Below are positions 32,011 through 40,548 of a stretch of DNA of 64,000 bases, one piece after another. Both the position numbers and the translations under genes were made by a program. The notes under the pieces were generated by a model. It saw only the letters and a list, made by a program, of their open reading frames with translations. It had not been told where the DNA came from and did not search any database. How positions within the stretch are numbered: the stretch's first letter is position 1; every line of letters begins with the position of its first letter. The DNA comes from Yinghuangia seranimata (lineage in GTDB: Bacteria > Actinomycetota > Actinomycetes > Streptomycetales > Streptomycetaceae): positions 108,833 to 172,832 of the forward strand of contig NZ_JASAOI010000042.1 in assembly GCF_029953285.1 (NCBI RefSeq). The letters are read 5' to 3'.

Positions 32011-32595
32011 TCAGTGGCCGAACATCTGGCGCATGCGCGTCGCCGTGCGGTCGCGGCGAGTGGTTCCCGTCGTCGTGTTGCGCTTCGGCGGGGTCTTCGC
32101 GGCGGCCTTCGCGGCGGTCTTCGGCAGCGCCTTCGTTCCGCCCGACGGGGTCGAGCCGCCGCCTGGGCGCTTTGCCGGTTTGGCCGCGGCCGGCTTCGCC
32201 GCGGCCGGGCCCGGCGGGGCGTCGGGCTGGGTCGGGGCCGCCGCGGCGATCTCCGCCTCGCGTTCGGCGGCCGCGGTCTGGACGAGCGACTCGTCGAGCC
32301 GGGTGCGCAGTTCGTCGCGTTCCTCGGTGGCGCGGCGGACCTCGGTCCGGGCGGCGCGCAGCTTCGCCTGGCGGCGCCACGCGACCATCGAGCCGGACGC
32401 CGTCAGCATCACCGCGACCGCCAGCAGCAGCGCGATGGCGATGCCCGCCAGGAACACCTCAAGGGTGTTCATGGTCGCGAAGCCCTTGCCGAACAGCGAG
32501 ACCCGGTAGTCCGGCAACCCGGTGTGGTTGTCGGAGATCACCAGCGCGGTGAACGCGACGGTCGCCATCAGGAGCAGCACTCCCAAGAGCAACAT
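32011..32595 (-). CDS. Two-helix membrane protein with coiled coil and basic tail, function unknown
   Basis: 194 residues; ATG 32595 is preceded by AAGGAG at eight bases. Two hydrophobic segments, MLLLGVLLLMATVAFTALV (residues 1-19) and about 47-68 (LEVFLAGIAIALLLAVAV), are followed by a charged coiled coil (about 75-120, RRQAKLRAARTEVRRATEER) and a low-complexity Ala/Pro/Lys tail with AAAKPAAAKPAKRP and a final Arg-rich stretch ending MRQMFGH. I do not recognise a family; similar small membrane coiled-coil proteins are common in actinomycetes. It is divergent from the methyltransferase at 32719. The strongly basic tail could bind nucleic acid or acidic lipids; that is speculation. Confidence 0.7.
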   Translation of the reverse strand: MLLLGVLLLMATVAFTALVISDNHTGLPDYRVSLFGKGFATMNTLEVFLAGIAIALLLAVAVMLTASGSMVAWRRQAKLRAARTEVRRATEERDELRTRLDESLVQTAAAEREAEIAAAAPTQPDAPPGPAAAKPAAAKPAKRPGGGSTPSGGTKALPKTAAKAAAKTPPKRNTTTGTTRRDRTATRMRQMFGH

Positions 32596-32718
32596 GGCTT
32601 GAACTCCTTCCGGGGAGCCGCGGTTTGGCTCCCCCTTGGACGGAGCTGCCCGGCTTGCCCCGCTTCTAACGGAACGCGTGCGGGACGGCCGCGCGGTCAT
32701 GGCGCGATACTGGCGGAT

Positions 32719-33420
32719 GTGAACGCTGCGACCCCGCCCTCGGAACCGGATCCGGCCGCGCTGCGCGCCGAGCTCGCACGTCGACTGGCGGTCGCCGGCC
32801 ATGTGCCGGACCCCGGGTGGGAGCGGGTGATGGCGGAGCTGCCCCGCGAGGTGTTCCTGCCCGAGGCGTACGTCCGCCGATCCGCCCCGCCCGGCTGGCT
32901 GACGCTGCACGGCGGCGGCCCGGACACCCGTGCGGACTGGCTGCGCCTGGTCAACTCCGGTGACTCGGTGGTCGTCGAACTCGACGGCACGGGCCCGGAC
33001 GCCGCGGTGCGCGTCGCCACCGTCCCCATGCCGCGCTACCTCGCCGCGCTGCACGCGCTCGCGCCCAAGCCCGGCATGCGGGTCCTCGAACTGGGCCTCG
33101 GTACAGGGCTCGGCGCCGGGATGATCGACCGCTATCTGCGGCCGTGGCACACGGGCGACCCCGAGATCGTCGCGGTCGAGATCGACCCGGCGCACGCGGC
33201 CGCCGCGACGGAACGGCTCGCCTCGCTCGGCGCGCGCGTGCGGGTGGTGACGGCGGACGCGTTCGCGCCCGAGCTGCCGCGGCTGCTCGGCGGTGCGTTC
33301 GACCGCATCATCACGACCTTCCCCGTCGACGACGTCCCGCCGATCTGGCGGGAGTTGCTGGCCCCGGGCGGTCGGCTGGTGACCTTCCTCGGCCCGGAGC
33401 TGCACGTCGTCGAGGCATGA
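32719..33420 (+). CDS. PCMT-like SAM-dependent methyltransferase
   Basis: 233 residues from GTG 32719. The SAM-binding core is seen in VLELGLGTGLGAGMIDRYL (motif I), IVAVEIDPAHAAAATERL (motif II) and VVTADAFAPELPRL, with FDRIITTFPVDDVPPIWREL and GGRLVTFLG following. The N-terminal half (REVFLPEAYVRR, WLRLVNSGDSVVVELDG) resembles actinomycete proteins related to protein-L-isoaspartate methyltransferase. True PCMT repairs isoaspartyl residues; relatives also methylate peptides in FxLD-type RiPP pathways, but no such precursor is visible here. It ends 10 bp before the convergent marR-type gene. Confidence 0.82.
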   Translation: MNAATPPSEPDPAALRAELARRLAVAGHVPDPGWERVMAELPREVFLPEAYVRRSAPPGWLTLHGGGPDTRADWLRLVNSGDSVVVELDGTGPDAAVRVATVPMPRYLAALHALAPKPGMRVLELGLGTGLGAGMIDRYLRPWHTGDPEIVAVEIDPAHAAAATERLASLGARVRVVTADAFAPELPRLLGGAFDRIITTFPVDDVPPIWRELLAPGGRLVTFLGPELHVVEA

Positions 33421-33430
33421 CGGGTCGGCC

Positions 33431-33982
33431 TCACCCCGCCGGGCGCGGCTGACCCGCCGGCGTCCACGGTCCGAGCGTCGCGATCAGCAGCCGCAGGGCG
33501 TGGTCGACGGTGCGCCGGTCGTCTCCGCTCAGCGGTGTGAGGAGTTCCTCGAGGGCGCCGAGCCGGGTGCGCATGGCCTCTTCGGCGCGGGCGCGCCCGT
33601 CGTCGGTCAGGCAGACCAGGACGGCGCGGCGGTCGTCGGGGTGCGGGCGGCGTTCGATGAGGCTCTTCTTCTCCAGGCGGTCGACGCAATGCGTCATGCC
33701 GCCCGACGAGTACATGACGAGCGGCTGGAGCTGGCGCAGTGTCAGCCCGGGGACCTCGGTGCGGACCGCGAGCACCGCGAGGACCATGTACTCGGGCGCG
33801 GTCAGGTCGAGGCCGCCGATGCTGCGCCGGTCGAACTCCTCCATGGCGATCATCGCCTGGTGGAGGCGGACGACGAAGCCGAGCGAGGTGGTGTCGACGT
33901 CCGGGAGGGCCTTGGCCCACGCGGTGACGACGCCGTCGGCGTAGTCGGCGGTGTCGCCCGGTGCGTCGTCGCCGTTGGTCAC
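33431..33982 (-). CDS. MarR-family transcriptional regulator
   Basis: 183 residues. GTG 33982 overlaps the cysN stop (GTGA), so it is translationally coupled to cysN. The winged helix is clear: LTAPEYMVLAVLAV, LTLRQLQPLVMYSSGGMTHC (recognition helix), VDRLEKKSLIERRPHPDDRR (wing with the MarR DxR signature) and VCLTDDGRARAE. MarR proteins are ligand-responsive dimeric repressors of catabolic or efflux genes. Its place as the last gene of cysD-cysN is unusual and suggests it controls this sulfation locus or the divergent sulfotransferase genes through the operator at 37946. Confidence 0.9.
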   Translation of the reverse strand: MTNGDDAPGDTADYADGVVTAWAKALPDVDTTSLGFVVRLHQAMIAMEEFDRRSIGGLDLTAPEYMVLAVLAVRTEVPGLTLRQLQPLVMYSSGGMTHCVDRLEKKSLIERRPHPDDRRAVLVCLTDDGRARAEEAMRTRLGALEELLTPLSGDDRRTVDHALRLLIATLGPWTPAGQPRPAG

Positions 33983-35280
33983 GTGTGCTCCCTGCCGTGG
34001 TGGTGGTCGTCGGGGCCGCGGTCGGCCGTCTCTGTGTCCATGTCCAGGATGATGCCCGCCGCAACCGTGTTGTCGGTTGCCTCGTCGATGAGGATGAACG
34101 CGCCGGTGGCCCGGTTTCGCCGGTAGGGGTCGTGGGGCAGCGGCGCTCCGACGCGCAGTGCCACGCGGCCGATGTCGTTGAGCGCGAGCTCGTCGGCCCG
34201 TGGGTCGGTGGCGAGTGTGTTGACGTCCAGCCGGTGGCGGACGTCGGTGACGCGGGCGCGCACCGTCCGGGTGGTGTGCTTGAGCAGGTAGGTCGCGCCG
34301 GCGCGCAACCGGCCGTGCTCGCTCATCCAGCACACCGTGGCCTCGAGGTCGCGTGCGGTCGGCGGCTCGTCGCCCGTCCGGCAGATGAGGTCGCCGCGCG
34401 AGACGTCGAGCTGGTCGGCGAGGGTGACCGTCACGGGCATGGGCGGGTACGCGTACTCGACCGGCCCGTCGGGCCCGGTCAGCGCGAGCACGCGGCTGGT
34501 CCGCCCGGACGGCAGCACGGTGACGGCGTCGCCGGGGCGCAGTCCACCGCCGGCCATGGACCCGGCGTAGTAGCGGTGTTCGCCGCCTTGGGGGCGGATC
34601 ACGTACTGCACGGGCAGCCGCGCGCCGACCGGGTCGCGCGGTTCCGCGTCGGCTTCGGGCATGTCCTCGAGCAGGCCGAGCAGCGGCGGTCCGGTGTACC
34701 AGGGCATGCGCGCGGTGCCGGGGGTGACGACGTTGTCGCCGTTCAGCGCGGAGATCGGCACGAAGGCGAGCGTAGTCAGGCCGAGCGGCGCGGCGAAGGC
34801 GGCGAAGTCCTCGGCTATGGAGGCGAATACGCGTTCGTCGTGGTCGACGAGGTCCATCTTGTTCACGCACACGACGATGTGCGGGATGCCGAGCAGCGCG
34901 GCCAGGAACGCGTGCCGGCGCGACTGTTCGCGGACGCCCTTGCGCGCGTCGACGAGCACCATGGCGACGTCGGCGGTCGACGCGCCGGTGACCATGTTGC
35001 GGGTGTACTGCTCGTGCCCGGGGGTGTCCGCGACGATGAACGTACGGCGCGGCGTGGCGAAGTAGCGGTAGGCGACGTCGATCGTGATGCCCTGTTCGCG
35101 TTCCGCGCGCAGGCCGTCGGTGAGCAGCGACAGGTCGGTGTGCGCGTCGCCGCGGCGGCGGGAGGCGTCGGTGATCGCGGCGAGCTGGTCGTCCTGGACG
35201 GTCTTGGCGTCGTAGAGCAGGCGGCCGATGAGCGTCGACTTGCCGTCGTCGACGGATCCGGCGGTGGCGATGCGCAGCAT
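33979..35280 (-). CDS. cysN: Sulfate adenylyltransferase subunit 1 (CysN, GTPase)
   Basis: 433 residues. G1 GSVDDGKSTLIGRLL, G3 DTPGHEQYTRNM, G4 CVNKMDLV and the EF-Tu-like domains II/III are intact. CysN hydrolyses GTP to drive CysD formation of adenosine 5'-phosphosulfate (APS) from ATP and sulfate. There is no APS-kinase (CysC) extension: after the EF-Tu-like part the protein ends with an acidic/His tail (DDHHHGREHT). The gene starts 2 bp after the cysD stop, and its own stop overlaps the MarR gene. No cysC, cysH or sulfite reductase gene is in the window; a sulfotransferase is. Confidence 0.96.
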   Translation of the reverse strand: MLRIATAGSVDDGKSTLIGRLLYDAKTVQDDQLAAITDASRRRGDAHTDLSLLTDGLRAEREQGITIDVAYRYFATPRRTFIVADTPGHEQYTRNMVTGASTADVAMVLVDARKGVREQSRRHAFLAALLGIPHIVVCVNKMDLVDHDERVFASIAEDFAAFAAPLGLTTLAFVPISALNGDNVVTPGTARMPWYTGPPLLGLLEDMPEADAEPRDPVGARLPVQYVIRPQGGEHRYYAGSMAGGGLRPGDAVTVLPSGRTSRVLALTGPDGPVEYAYPPMPVTVTLADQLDVSRGDLICRTGDEPPTARDLEATVCWMSEHGRLRAGATYLLKHTTRTVRARVTDVRHRLDVNTLATDPRADELALNDIGRVALRVGAPLPHDPYRRNRATGAFILIDEATDNTVAAGIILDMDTETADRGPDDHHHGREHT

Positions 35281-35282
35281 GT

Positions 35283-36188
35283 CTAGAAGTACCCTTCGCG
35301 CTTGCGGTCTTCCATGCCCGTTTCGGAGACCCGGTCGTCGGCGCGCGTCGCGCCGCGCTCGGTGGTTCGGGTGGCGGCGAGTTCGGCGAGGACGTCGTGC
35401 GGGGTGGCGGCGTGCGACCGGACGGCGCCGGTGCAGGTGGCGTCGCCGACTGTGCGGAACCGCACGGTCTCCTCGACGGGGAACTCGCCGTCGAGGAGGG
35501 TGACGACGTCGGTGTGCGCGAGGAGCATGCCGTCGCGTTCGAACACCTTGCGGCGGTGCGCGTAGTACAGGGACGGCAGTTCGATGGCCTCGTCGGCGAT
35601 GTAGCGCCACACGTCGAGCTCGGTCCAGTTGGACAACGGGAAGACGCGGATGTGCTCGCCGTCGCGGTGCCGGCCGTTGTACAGGTTCCACAGCTCGGGC
35701 CGCTGGTTCTTCGGGTCCCACTGCCCGAACTCGTCGCGGAAGCTGTAGACGCGCTCCTTCGCGCGGGCCTTCTCCTCGTCGCGGCGGGCGCCTCCGAACG
35801 CGGCGTCGAAGCGGTGCAGTGCGAGGGCGTCGAGCAGCGTGGTGGTCTGGAGGCGGTTGCGGGACGCGCGCGGGCCGGTCTGTTCGACGACGCGGCCGGT
35901 GTCGATGGACTCCTGGACGGACGCCACGAGCAGCCGCACGCCGAGGTGTTCGGCGTATCGGTCGCGGAACTCGACGACTTCGGGGAAGTTGTGCCCGGTG
36001 TCGACGTGCAGGACGGGGAACGGAACTGCCGCGGGGGCGAACGCCTTTGCGGCCACGTGCAGCATGACGACGGAGTCCTTGCCGCCGGAGAACAGCAGCA
36101 CGGGATTGGCGAACTCGGCGGCGACCTCGCGCATGATGTGGATCGCCTCGGCCTCCAGGGCCTTGGTGTGCGGGAGCCGGTGCGGCAT
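35283..36188 (-). CDS. cysD: Sulfate adenylyltransferase subunit 2 (CysD)
   Basis: 301 residues from ATG 36188. The PP-loop ATP pyrophosphatase motif is LLFSGGKDSVVMLHVA; downstream are HVDTGHNFPEVVEFRD, FGGARRDEEKARAKER, NLYNGR and FPLSNWTELDVWRYI. The end is the typical MEDRKREGYF of CysD. With CysN it makes APS. The frame is open upstream to 36305, but the start MPHRLPHTKALEAEAIHI is the conserved one. It follows the SDR gene at 36224-37021 by 35 bp, so all four leftward genes (SDR, cysD, cysN, marR) may be one transcript together with the SDR at 37078. Confidence 0.96.
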   Translation of the reverse strand: MPHRLPHTKALEAEAIHIMREVAAEFANPVLLFSGGKDSVVMLHVAAKAFAPAAVPFPVLHVDTGHNFPEVVEFRDRYAEHLGVRLLVASVQESIDTGRVVEQTGPRASRNRLQTTTLLDALALHRFDAAFGGARRDEEKARAKERVYSFRDEFGQWDPKNQRPELWNLYNGRHRDGEHIRVFPLSNWTELDVWRYIADEAIELPSLYYAHRRKVFERDGMLLAHTDVVTLLDGEFPVEETVRFRTVGDATCTGAVRSHAATPHDVLAELAATRTTERGATRADDRVSETGMEDRKREGYF

Positions 36189-36223
36189 GACGCTCCGTTC
36201 TGACGGCGGGCTTGCGGGGGACG

Positions 36224-37021
36224 TCACGGGCGGGGCGACGAGACTCGGTAGTTCGCCTGGACGACCACGCCGGACACGAGTGCCGCGTCGTCGGAGGCCA
36301 ACCACGCGACGACCGCCGCCACTTCGTCGGGACGGCTCATGCGGCGCAGCAGCGCGCCGCGTCCGAACTGCTCCGCTCCGCCGGGGACGGTCTCCAGCCA
36401 GGCGAGCATCGGTTCGGTCGCGGTCGGGCCGGGGGTGACGGCGTTGCAGCGGACGCCGTCCTCCGCGTACTCCATGGCGACGGTCTGGGTGAGGTTGATG
36501 ACGGCTGCCTTGTGCGCGGCGTACGCGCCGAGGCCGTACTCGCCGCCGATGCCGGCGCCGGACGCGGTGGTCACGATCGACCCGGCGCGCTGCGCGACCA
36601 TGTGCGGCAGCGCGGCGCGGATGCCGTAGAACACGCTGTCCAGGACAACCTGTTGCTGGCGGCGCCAGTCGTCGTCGGTGATGTCTCCGACGCGTCCGCC
36701 GATCGAGTAGGCGGCGTTGTTGTGGAGCACGTCGAGGCGCCCGTGGCGGTCGACGGCGGTGGCGACCAGGGCGCGGACGTAGGCGTCGTCGGCGACGTCA
36801 CCGTCGTACGCGACCGCGTCGCCGCCGGCCGCGTGGATCTCGGCGACGGTCTGCGCGGTGCGTTCTGGGCGCAGGTCGCCGAGCACGAGACGGGCGCCCT
36901 CGGCGGCGAAGCGCAGCGCGGTGGCGCGGCCGATGCCGGATCCCGCGCCGGTGATGACGGCGACCTTGTCGTGGAGGCGGGCCGGGTTCGGGGTGGGCGG
37001 CTGTGGTTGGGGGGCGTTCAT
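36224..37021 (-). CDS. Short-chain dehydrogenase/reductase
   Basis: 265 residues from ATG 37021 (GGAGG ten bases before). NAD(P)-binding ITGAGSGIGRATALRFAAEG, NNAAYSIGGRV (NNAG position), catalytic Ser in IVTTASGAGIGG, and YAAHKAAVINLTQT (YxxxK). The acidic residue after strand 2, LVLGDLRPERT, favours NAD over NADP. SDRs of this type oxidise secondary alcohols, including steroid or terpenoid alcohols. It lies between another SDR and cysD on the same strand. Together with the divergent sulfotransferase and DUF1214 genes, this suggests modification of a lipid or sterol-like alcohol. Confidence 0.92.
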   Translation of the reverse strand: MNAPQPQPPTPNPARLHDKVAVITGAGSGIGRATALRFAAEGARLVLGDLRPERTAQTVAEIHAAGGDAVAYDGDVADDAYVRALVATAVDRHGRLDVLHNNAAYSIGGRVGDITDDDWRRQQQVVLDSVFYGIRAALPHMVAQRAGSIVTTASGAGIGGEYGLGAYAAHKAAVINLTQTVAMEYAEDGVRCNAVTPGPTATEPMLAWLETVPGGAEQFGRGALLRRMSRPDEVAAVVAWLASDDAALVSGVVVQANYRVSSPRP

Positions 37022-37077
37022 CGTGGGTGTGCCTCCGTCGCCGGGTTCTTCGCTGGTCACGTCGTGGTCGTCTCGGG

Positions 37078-37938
37078 TCACGCGCGCATCTGCCCTCCGC
37101 CGTCGACCATGAAGGTCTCGCCGGTGATGTAGCGGGACGCGTCCGAGAGCAGGAACACCACCGGCGGGGCGATGTCGCGCTCGGGGTCGCCGTCGCGGCC
37201 CATCGGGTGCTGGGCGTACATCGCGTCGAACACCGCGCGGCGCTCGGGGTCGTCGGCGGGCGGACGTCGGTGCGCGGCCGAGGCGGGGCAGACGCAGTTG
37301 ACGGTGATGCCGTGCCGGGCCCATTCGCGGGCCGCCGTGCGGGTCAGCGAGCGGACGGCCTCCTTGGAGGCGCTGTAGGGCCCGTAGCCCGCGCCGCCGG
37401 TCATGCCGACGGCGGAGCCCATGGTGACGATGCGGCCGTGGCCGGCGTCGCGCATGTACGGGAAGACCGCCTGCATCGACCACAACGTGCCTTTGGGCCC
37501 GGTGCCGAAGAGCAGGTCCATGTCGGACTCGGTGACGGCTTCGAGCGGGGTCACGGGGCGGAAGGTCTGGGCGTTGGCCACGAGCCCGTCGATGCGGCCG
37601 AAGCGGTCCGCGGTGCGGCGGGCGAGCTCGACGGCGGCGTCGCGGTCGGCGACGTCGCAGGCCATCGTGAGGTGGTCCACGCCGAGGGCGGTCAGCTCGG
37701 CGGACGTCGCGGCGAGGCGGTCGGGATTGCGGCCGGTGAGGGCGAGCTTCGCTCCGTGCGTGCCGAGGTGGCGGGCCAGGCCGCGGCCTATGCCTCTTGT
37801 CGCGCCGGTGAGGACTACTACGCGGTTGCGCAGGCCATGTTCGTCGCGGGGGTCGCCCTGGGGGGCTTCTTGGGGGGCGTTTTGGGGGCGTTGTTGGGGG
37901 TCGCTTCCGGCTCCTGTTCCGACCCTTGTCTTTGTCAT
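37078..37938 (-). CDS. Short-chain dehydrogenase/reductase with low-complexity N-terminus
   Basis: 286 residues from ATG 37938. A Gln/Pro-rich stretch (PQQRPQNAPQEAPQGDPRD) precedes VVLTGATRGIGRGLARHLG. NAQ replaces NAG (LVANAQTFRPV); Ser is in IVTMGSAVGMTGG and the YxxxK in YGPYSASKEAVRSL. The C-terminal ITGETFMVDGGGQMR is typical. It is first in the leftward unit whose promoter must overlap the imperfect palindrome at 37946-37969, and it is divergent from the sulfotransferase gene. The N-terminal tail is not part of the fold and is absent from most relatives; translation might start further in. Confidence 0.9.
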   Translation of the reverse strand: MTKTRVGTGAGSDPQQRPQNAPQEAPQGDPRDEHGLRNRVVVLTGATRGIGRGLARHLGTHGAKLALTGRNPDRLAATSAELTALGVDHLTMACDVADRDAAVELARRTADRFGRIDGLVANAQTFRPVTPLEAVTESDMDLLFGTGPKGTLWSMQAVFPYMRDAGHGRIVTMGSAVGMTGGAGYGPYSASKEAVRSLTRTAAREWARHGITVNCVCPASAAHRRPPADDPERRAVFDAMYAQHPMGRDGDPERDIAPPVVFLLSDASRYITGETFMVDGGGQMRA

Positions 37939-37945
37939 GTTCGGA

Positions 37946-37969
37946 AAGTAGCTTCATGTGAAGTTACTT
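37946..37969. promoter_or_regulatory. 11+11 bp inverted repeat operator between divergent SDR and sulfotransferase genes
   Basis: AAGTAGCTTCA (37946-37956) and TGAAGTTACTT (37959-37969) are complementary at 10 of 11 positions around a TG spacer. It begins eight bases upstream of the ATG at 37938 on one side and ends 50 bases before ATG 38019 on the other. The size fits TetR- or MarR-type dimers; the MarR gene at the end of the leftward unit is a natural candidate. Confidence 0.7.
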
Positions 37970-38018
37970 TTCAAGAAGATGATTGTCCCGGACCGTGCGG
38001 ACCTCAGGAGGCGCCCGG

Positions 38019-39299
38019 ATGTCCCAGCCCCACCGTGAACGCCCCGCTTGGGTGCGCCTCGTCAACGACGGCCTCGCCGGGCCGCTCGCCGACTCGGCAC
38101 GAGAACCGTTCGACGTCGAAGGCCTCCTCGGGCAGGCCCGTGCGCTGACCGGGCTCTCCGACTTCGGGGAGGGTGGTGTTGGTGGTTTTTTTGATGATGA
38201 CTTCCGTACGCCGCTCGGTCTGCTGCTGGCCGACCTGGAGGAGCACGCCGACCTGACGCTGGTCGGACGCTGGCAGACGTACCGCTTCCTGTTGCGGTTG
38301 CTGAGGGTTCGGCTCCAGGTCGTCGACTATGTGAAGCGCGACCCCGGGGTGCTCGACGAGGCCGTTGTTGAGCCCTTGTTCGTCACGGGTGCGCCGCGTA
38401 CCGGGACGTCGATCCTGCACGCGTTGCTGGCGCAGGACCCCGCGCATCGGGTGCCGGAGGGGTGGGAGCTGCTGACGCCCGTTCCGCCACCGTTCTCGGA
38501 TCCAGCCGCGTACGCGGCCGATCCGCGCATCGCTGTTGCCGACGCCGAACTGCGCTTCTTCGACCAGGTCACCGGGTCTCTTGACGCCATCCACGTGTAC
38601 GGCGCCCGGATGCCGAAGGAGTGTTTGTCCGCGCACTCGTTCGCGTTCCGGTCCCAGGAGTTTCCCGCGCGGTACAACGTCCCGAACTACACGGCGTGGC
38701 TGATGAGTTGCGACATGGGGCCGGCGTACGCCTGGCACAAGCTGACGTTGCGGATCCTCCAGCGGGGGTTCCCGCCCGGCCGCCGGTGGGTGCTGAAGAG
38801 CCCGGCGCACCTGCACTCGCTGCCCGCCCTCGCCGAGGCCTACCCCGACGCGCGGATCGCCGTCACGCACCGCGACCCGCTGACGGTGCTCGGGTCCGTG
38901 ACGAGTCTTGTCGCGACCCTGCGGTGGGTGCACAGCGACACCGTCGACTACCCGGCCATCGGGCGGTACCACGCCGACCTCTACGCCGGTGATCTTGATG
39001 CGCTCGTCGACCACTCTTCCGACGGGGTCCTCGATGCGACGCGCGTTCACCACAGCCAGTACGCCGACTTCCTGACGGAGCCGTTGGAGACCGTGCGGGC
39101 GCTGTACGACGCGCTGGACCTGCGGTGGTCGTCGGAGGCGTCGGCGGCGATGCGGGCGTATTTGGAGGGGCGGCCCAAGGACAAGCACGGGGCGCACCAC
39201 TACGCGTTCGAGGATCTGGCGTTGGACCGGTCGTTGGAGAGTGCGCGGTTCGGACGGTACCGGGCGCACTTCGGGGTTCCGGCGGGTCGCGATGTCTGA
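38019..39299 (+). CDS. PAPS-dependent sulfotransferase-family protein
   Basis: 426 residues; ATG 38019 preceded by CAGGAGG. The 5'-phosphosulfate loop is FVTGAPRTGTSILHALLAQ, and the 3'-phosphate region appears as ARIAVTHRDPLTVLGSVTSL, preceded by RWVLKSPAHLHSLPAL. This is the long sulfotransferase family (about 400 residues) common in mycobacteria and other actinomycetes. It would transfer sulfuryl from PAPS to an alcohol. The neighbouring cysDN supply APS; APS kinase must come from elsewhere. The DUF1214 gene start overlaps its stop by eight bases, so the two are co-translated. Confidence 0.88.
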   Translation: MSQPHRERPAWVRLVNDGLAGPLADSAREPFDVEGLLGQARALTGLSDFGEGGVGGFFDDDFRTPLGLLLADLEEHADLTLVGRWQTYRFLLRLLRVRLQVVDYVKRDPGVLDEAVVEPLFVTGAPRTGTSILHALLAQDPAHRVPEGWELLTPVPPPFSDPAAYAADPRIAVADAELRFFDQVTGSLDAIHVYGARMPKECLSAHSFAFRSQEFPARYNVPNYTAWLMSCDMGPAYAWHKLTLRILQRGFPPGRRWVLKSPAHLHSLPALAEAYPDARIAVTHRDPLTVLGSVTSLVATLRWVHSDTVDYPAIGRYHADLYAGDLDALVDHSSDGVLDATRVHHSQYADFLTEPLETVRALYDALDLRWSSEASAAMRAYLEGRPKDKHGAHHYAFEDLALDRSLESARFGRYRAHFGVPAGRDV

Positions 39300-40530
39300 G
39301 GCTTCTTCAGGTCCTTCCGGGGGTCTCGACCACGCGGCTTGGCAGGCCTTTTGCGACGCGCTCAAGGCTGCGGGAGACCGCATCCTCGAACCTGACTTTC
39401 CCGGGACGTCCTTGGACCGCGCCGAAGGGTTCCGGCACCTTGCGCAGCAGGCCGCGTGCTGGCTGACGTGGGGGGTGGGGCATGCGGACGCCTCCGACCC
39501 CCGGTTCATGCGGCAGAACGACCTGTTCACGCAGTGGGGCGGGCCCAACGTCGACAACCTTTACAAGCACGCGCGGATCGACCCGACGGGTGTGTACCGG
39601 GTGCGCGGGAAGATGCACTCGTGTGAGGAGTTCCTGCTCGCGGTGCGGATCGGCAATATGCACGAGGAGCGTTACGGAACGCTGTACGAGGTCACCGCGA
39701 CGGACATGGGGATCGGGCCGGGCGACGACTTCGAGATCACGCTGGGCGGGGTGGAGCCGTCCGATCCTGCGGAGCGGTTGCGGTGGGTTCCGCTTCCCGA
39801 CGAGGCGCGGATGGTGAACATCCGCGAGTACTACTACGACTGGCGGGAGCGGGAGCCGGCCGTGTTCGTCATCGAGCGTGTCGACGAGCGTGTCGACGGG
39901 GTTGTCGACGGGGTTGTCACGCCTGGGCGCCTGACGGCTGTTGAGGTTGCGGGGCGGCTCGACGAGGCGCGTTCGCAGTTCGAACGGTCGGTGGTGTTCT
40001 GGAACGACTACCAGCGGACGGCACGGGGTCGAGGGGCCGACAACACGTTCATCCAGCCTCGGGCGGAACCGAAGGGGCTGAAGGGGCTGGTGTACGCCTT
40101 CTGCTTCTATCGGCTGGGGGTGGGTGAGGCGTTGGTGGTGGAGTCGGCCGCGCCCGTGGCGCGCTACTGGTCGTATCAGCTGTACCGGCTGGGGTGGTTC
40201 GAGCCGGTCGAGTCCGTCCACCGGACGGGCGGGCTGAACCAGCGCCAACTGCGGATCGATTCCGACGGCCGGGTACGGGTCGTGATCGCGGCGGAGGATC
40301 CCGGGGTCGCGAACTGGCTGGACACCGGGGGGCGGGAGGAGGGGATGCTGACGTTCCGCTGTGCGTGGGCGGAGAACCGGCCGGAGCCTACTGCTCGGGT
40401 GGTTCGGGTCTCCGATCTCGCCGAGGAGGGGTTCGACCCGACGTGGGCCGGCGGTCCGGTCAGCGCCGATGAGCGTGCGGAGGCGGTACGGGTTCGGGGC
40501 TCGCATGCGGCTTGGCGGTTTCGGACTTAG
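39292..40530 (+). CDS. DUF1214 domain protein
   Basis: 412 residues from ATG 39292, inside the end of the sulfotransferase gene. The C-terminal half carries the DUF1214 features: FWNDYQRTARGRGADNTF, AFCFYRLGVGEALVVES, YWSYQLYRLGWFEPVE and WLDTGGREEGMLTFR. The N-terminal part (LAQQAACWLTWGVGHADASD, YGTLYEVTATDMGIGPGDDF) is shared by actinomycete relatives found beside sulfotransferases. Function unknown; coupling suggests it acts on the same substrate. A small in-frame DNA repeat codes for RVDERVDGVVDGVV near residue 200. Confidence 0.85.
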   Translation: MSEASSGPSGGLDHAAWQAFCDALKAAGDRILEPDFPGTSLDRAEGFRHLAQQAACWLTWGVGHADASDPRFMRQNDLFTQWGGPNVDNLYKHARIDPTGVYRVRGKMHSCEEFLLAVRIGNMHEERYGTLYEVTATDMGIGPGDDFEITLGGVEPSDPAERLRWVPLPDEARMVNIREYYYDWREREPAVFVIERVDERVDGVVDGVVTPGRLTAVEVAGRLDEARSQFERSVVFWNDYQRTARGRGADNTFIQPRAEPKGLKGLVYAFCFYRLGVGEALVVESAAPVARYWSYQLYRLGWFEPVESVHRTGGLNQRQLRIDSDGRVRVVIAAEDPGVANWLDTGGREEGMLTFRCAWAENRPEPTARVVRVSDLAEEGFDPTWAGGPVSADERAEAVRVRGSHAAWRFRT

Positions 40531-40548
40531 GGAGCTTTTTCGCTGCAC

